Of a stretch of DNA of 44,750 nt, positions 44,006-44,750 are shown piece after piece. Position 1 is the first letter of the stretch, and each line of letters begins with the position of its first letter. The translations under genes were made by a program, and so were the position numbers. Location: NCBI GenBank assembly GCA_015488485.1, contig WFNR01000043.1:1-44750 (forward strand), written 5' to 3'. The notes under the pieces were generated by a model. That model saw only the letters and a list, made by a program, of their open reading frames with translations. It did no database searches and had not been told where the DNA came from. The stretch comes from Cyclobacteriaceae bacterium (GTDB lineage Bacteria; Bacteroidota; Bacteroidia; Cytophagales; Cyclobacteriaceae).

Positions 44006-44750
44006 ATGCGTAAACGAAGAAAATGGCTGGTGGTGATCATCCTGGCCGGGCTGGCTGCCCTGGCTTACACACCCGACATACCGGTAGATCACCTCAGGGA
44101 GCGCTATACCTACCCTGAATCACAATTCCTGCCCTTTGAGGGAATGCAGGTACACTACCGGCAGACCGGCAGCGGCCCATGCCTGTTGCTGCTACATGGG
44201 GTGGCCTCGAGCCTGCACACCTGGCAGGGCTGGCATAGACGGCTTAGCGATGCCTACACCGTAGTATCGGTAGATCTGCCGGGCTTCGGCCTTACCGGAC
44301 CGCACCCGCAGGCCGACTACAGTGAAGCCATGTATATGCGCCTTTTCGATACCCTGCTCAGCCACCTCGGCCAGGACAGCTGCCTGGTGGCCGGCAACTC
44401 CTTTGGCGGCTATCTGGCCTGGCATTATGCCCTGGCCCGGCCACAGGCTGTCAAGAAGGTGGTTTTGCTCGATGCGGCCGGTTTTGATAATGCCGAAAAG
44501 ACGAGCAATATCGGCTTCCGGTTAGCGATGAACCCGCTCACGAGGCCGTTTACCTATTATGTTACTCCGCGGTTTGTATTGCAGTGCTCGGTGGCCAACG
44601 TTTATGGCGACCCGCAAAAGGTAACACCGCAACTGGTGCAGCGCTATTACGACCTGATTTTGCGCAGCGGCAACCGGCAGGCTTTTGCCACTATCCTGAA
44701 CAGGCTGCACCAACAACGCACCAATCCCGACACCCTGCGCCACCTGCACC
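44006..44750 (+). CDS. Alpha/beta hydrolase, 3' end outside window
   Basis: Open from the ATG at 44006 to the last base (248 codons) without a stop. A basic start and one hydrophobic segment (KRRKWLVVIILAGLAALAY) suggest a signal anchor. The fold motifs follow: LLLHGVASSLHTWQGW (oxyanion His-Gly), VVSVDLPGFGLTG, the nucleophile elbow GNSFGGYLAWHYAL (Ser as nucleophile), and VVLLDAAGFD. The catalytic Asp and His lie beyond or near the window end. Resembles lipase/esterase or C-C hydrolase-like members; substrate unknown. It follows rlmN by 60 bases. Confidence 0.9.
   Translation, partial: MRKRRKWLVVIILAGLAALAYTPDIPVDHLRERYTYPESQFLPFEGMQVHYRQTGSGPCLLLLHGVASSLHTWQGWHRRLSDAYTVVSVDLPGFGLTGPHPQADYSEAMYMRLFDTLLSHLGQDSCLVAGNSFGGYLAWHYALARPQAVKKVVLLDAAGFDNAEKTSNIGFRLAMNPLTRPFTYYVTPRFVLQCSVANVYGDPQKVTPQLVQRYYDLILRSGNRQAFATILNRLHQQRTNPDTLRHLH

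Noticed and set aside
1..44750. CRISPR array, tRNA or rRNA genes, insertion sequences, prophage
   Set aside because: No regularly spaced short repeats, no cloverleaf-like segments in the gaps, and no transposase, integrase or phage structural motifs were seen.

Overview
The window comes from a member of the phylum Bacteroidota, most likely in or near the Cytophagales; I cannot fix the genus from sequence alone. Three things point there. Two large surface proteins end in type IX secretion (T9SS) sorting domains. The cell-wall cluster has the Bacteroidota order and lacks murF, ddl and murB. Promoters match the Bacteroidota consensus (TTG, 17-23 bases, TAnnTTTG), mostly without Shine-Dalgarno sites. 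GC content is moderate, with AT-rich intergenic gaps.

Layout. (1) 1-2880: the 3' part of a repeat-built T9SS surface protein, cut by the window start. (2) 3035-18142, minus strand: a complete division and cell-wall (dcw) operon, mraZ-rsmH-ftsL-ftsI-murE-mraY-murD-ftsW-murG-murC-ftsQ-ftsA-ftsZ, with genes overlapping or nearly touching. It is driven by a clear promoter with MraZ boxes just upstream. A polyprenyl diphosphate synthase gene, whose product could become the lipid carrier for the same pathway, lies just upstream. (3) 19444-22968, plus strand: two coupled outer-membrane beta-barrel genes, one carrying a ComEA-like helix-hairpin-helix, followed by comB with its own near-leaderless promoter. 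(4) 23017-25443, minus strand: a FecR-like secreted protein and a stand-alone CHASE2 membrane sensor. (5) 25503-30398, plus strand: meaB, sua5/tsaC, pgk, a small secreted unknown and a secreted amidohydrolase, closely packed. (6) 30399-31203: a gene-free stretch with a 362-bp direct duplication of the 3' end of tsf plus its terminator, set among hairpins that share a loop but differ in stem. (7) 31204-33836, minus strand: rplM-rpsI-rpsB-tsf. (8) 34178-37345: a second T9SS surface protein. (9) 37425-42777, minus strand: clpB, an AAA ATPase with an operator-like repeat over its promoter, and an aminopeptidase P. (10) 42902-44750, plus strand: rlmN and a truncated alpha/beta hydrolase.

How it works together. 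Most of the window is conserved housekeeping: septum and peptidoglycan synthesis, translation, protein quality control, tRNA and rRNA modification. The less ordinary material is the tsf duplication with its hairpin family, the HHH/beta-barrel pair, the CHASE2/FecR pair, the AAA ATPase operator, a murG with no standard start codon, and a recurring promoter layout that predicts leaderless mRNAs. I saw no tRNA, rRNA, CRISPR array, prophage or insertion sequence.
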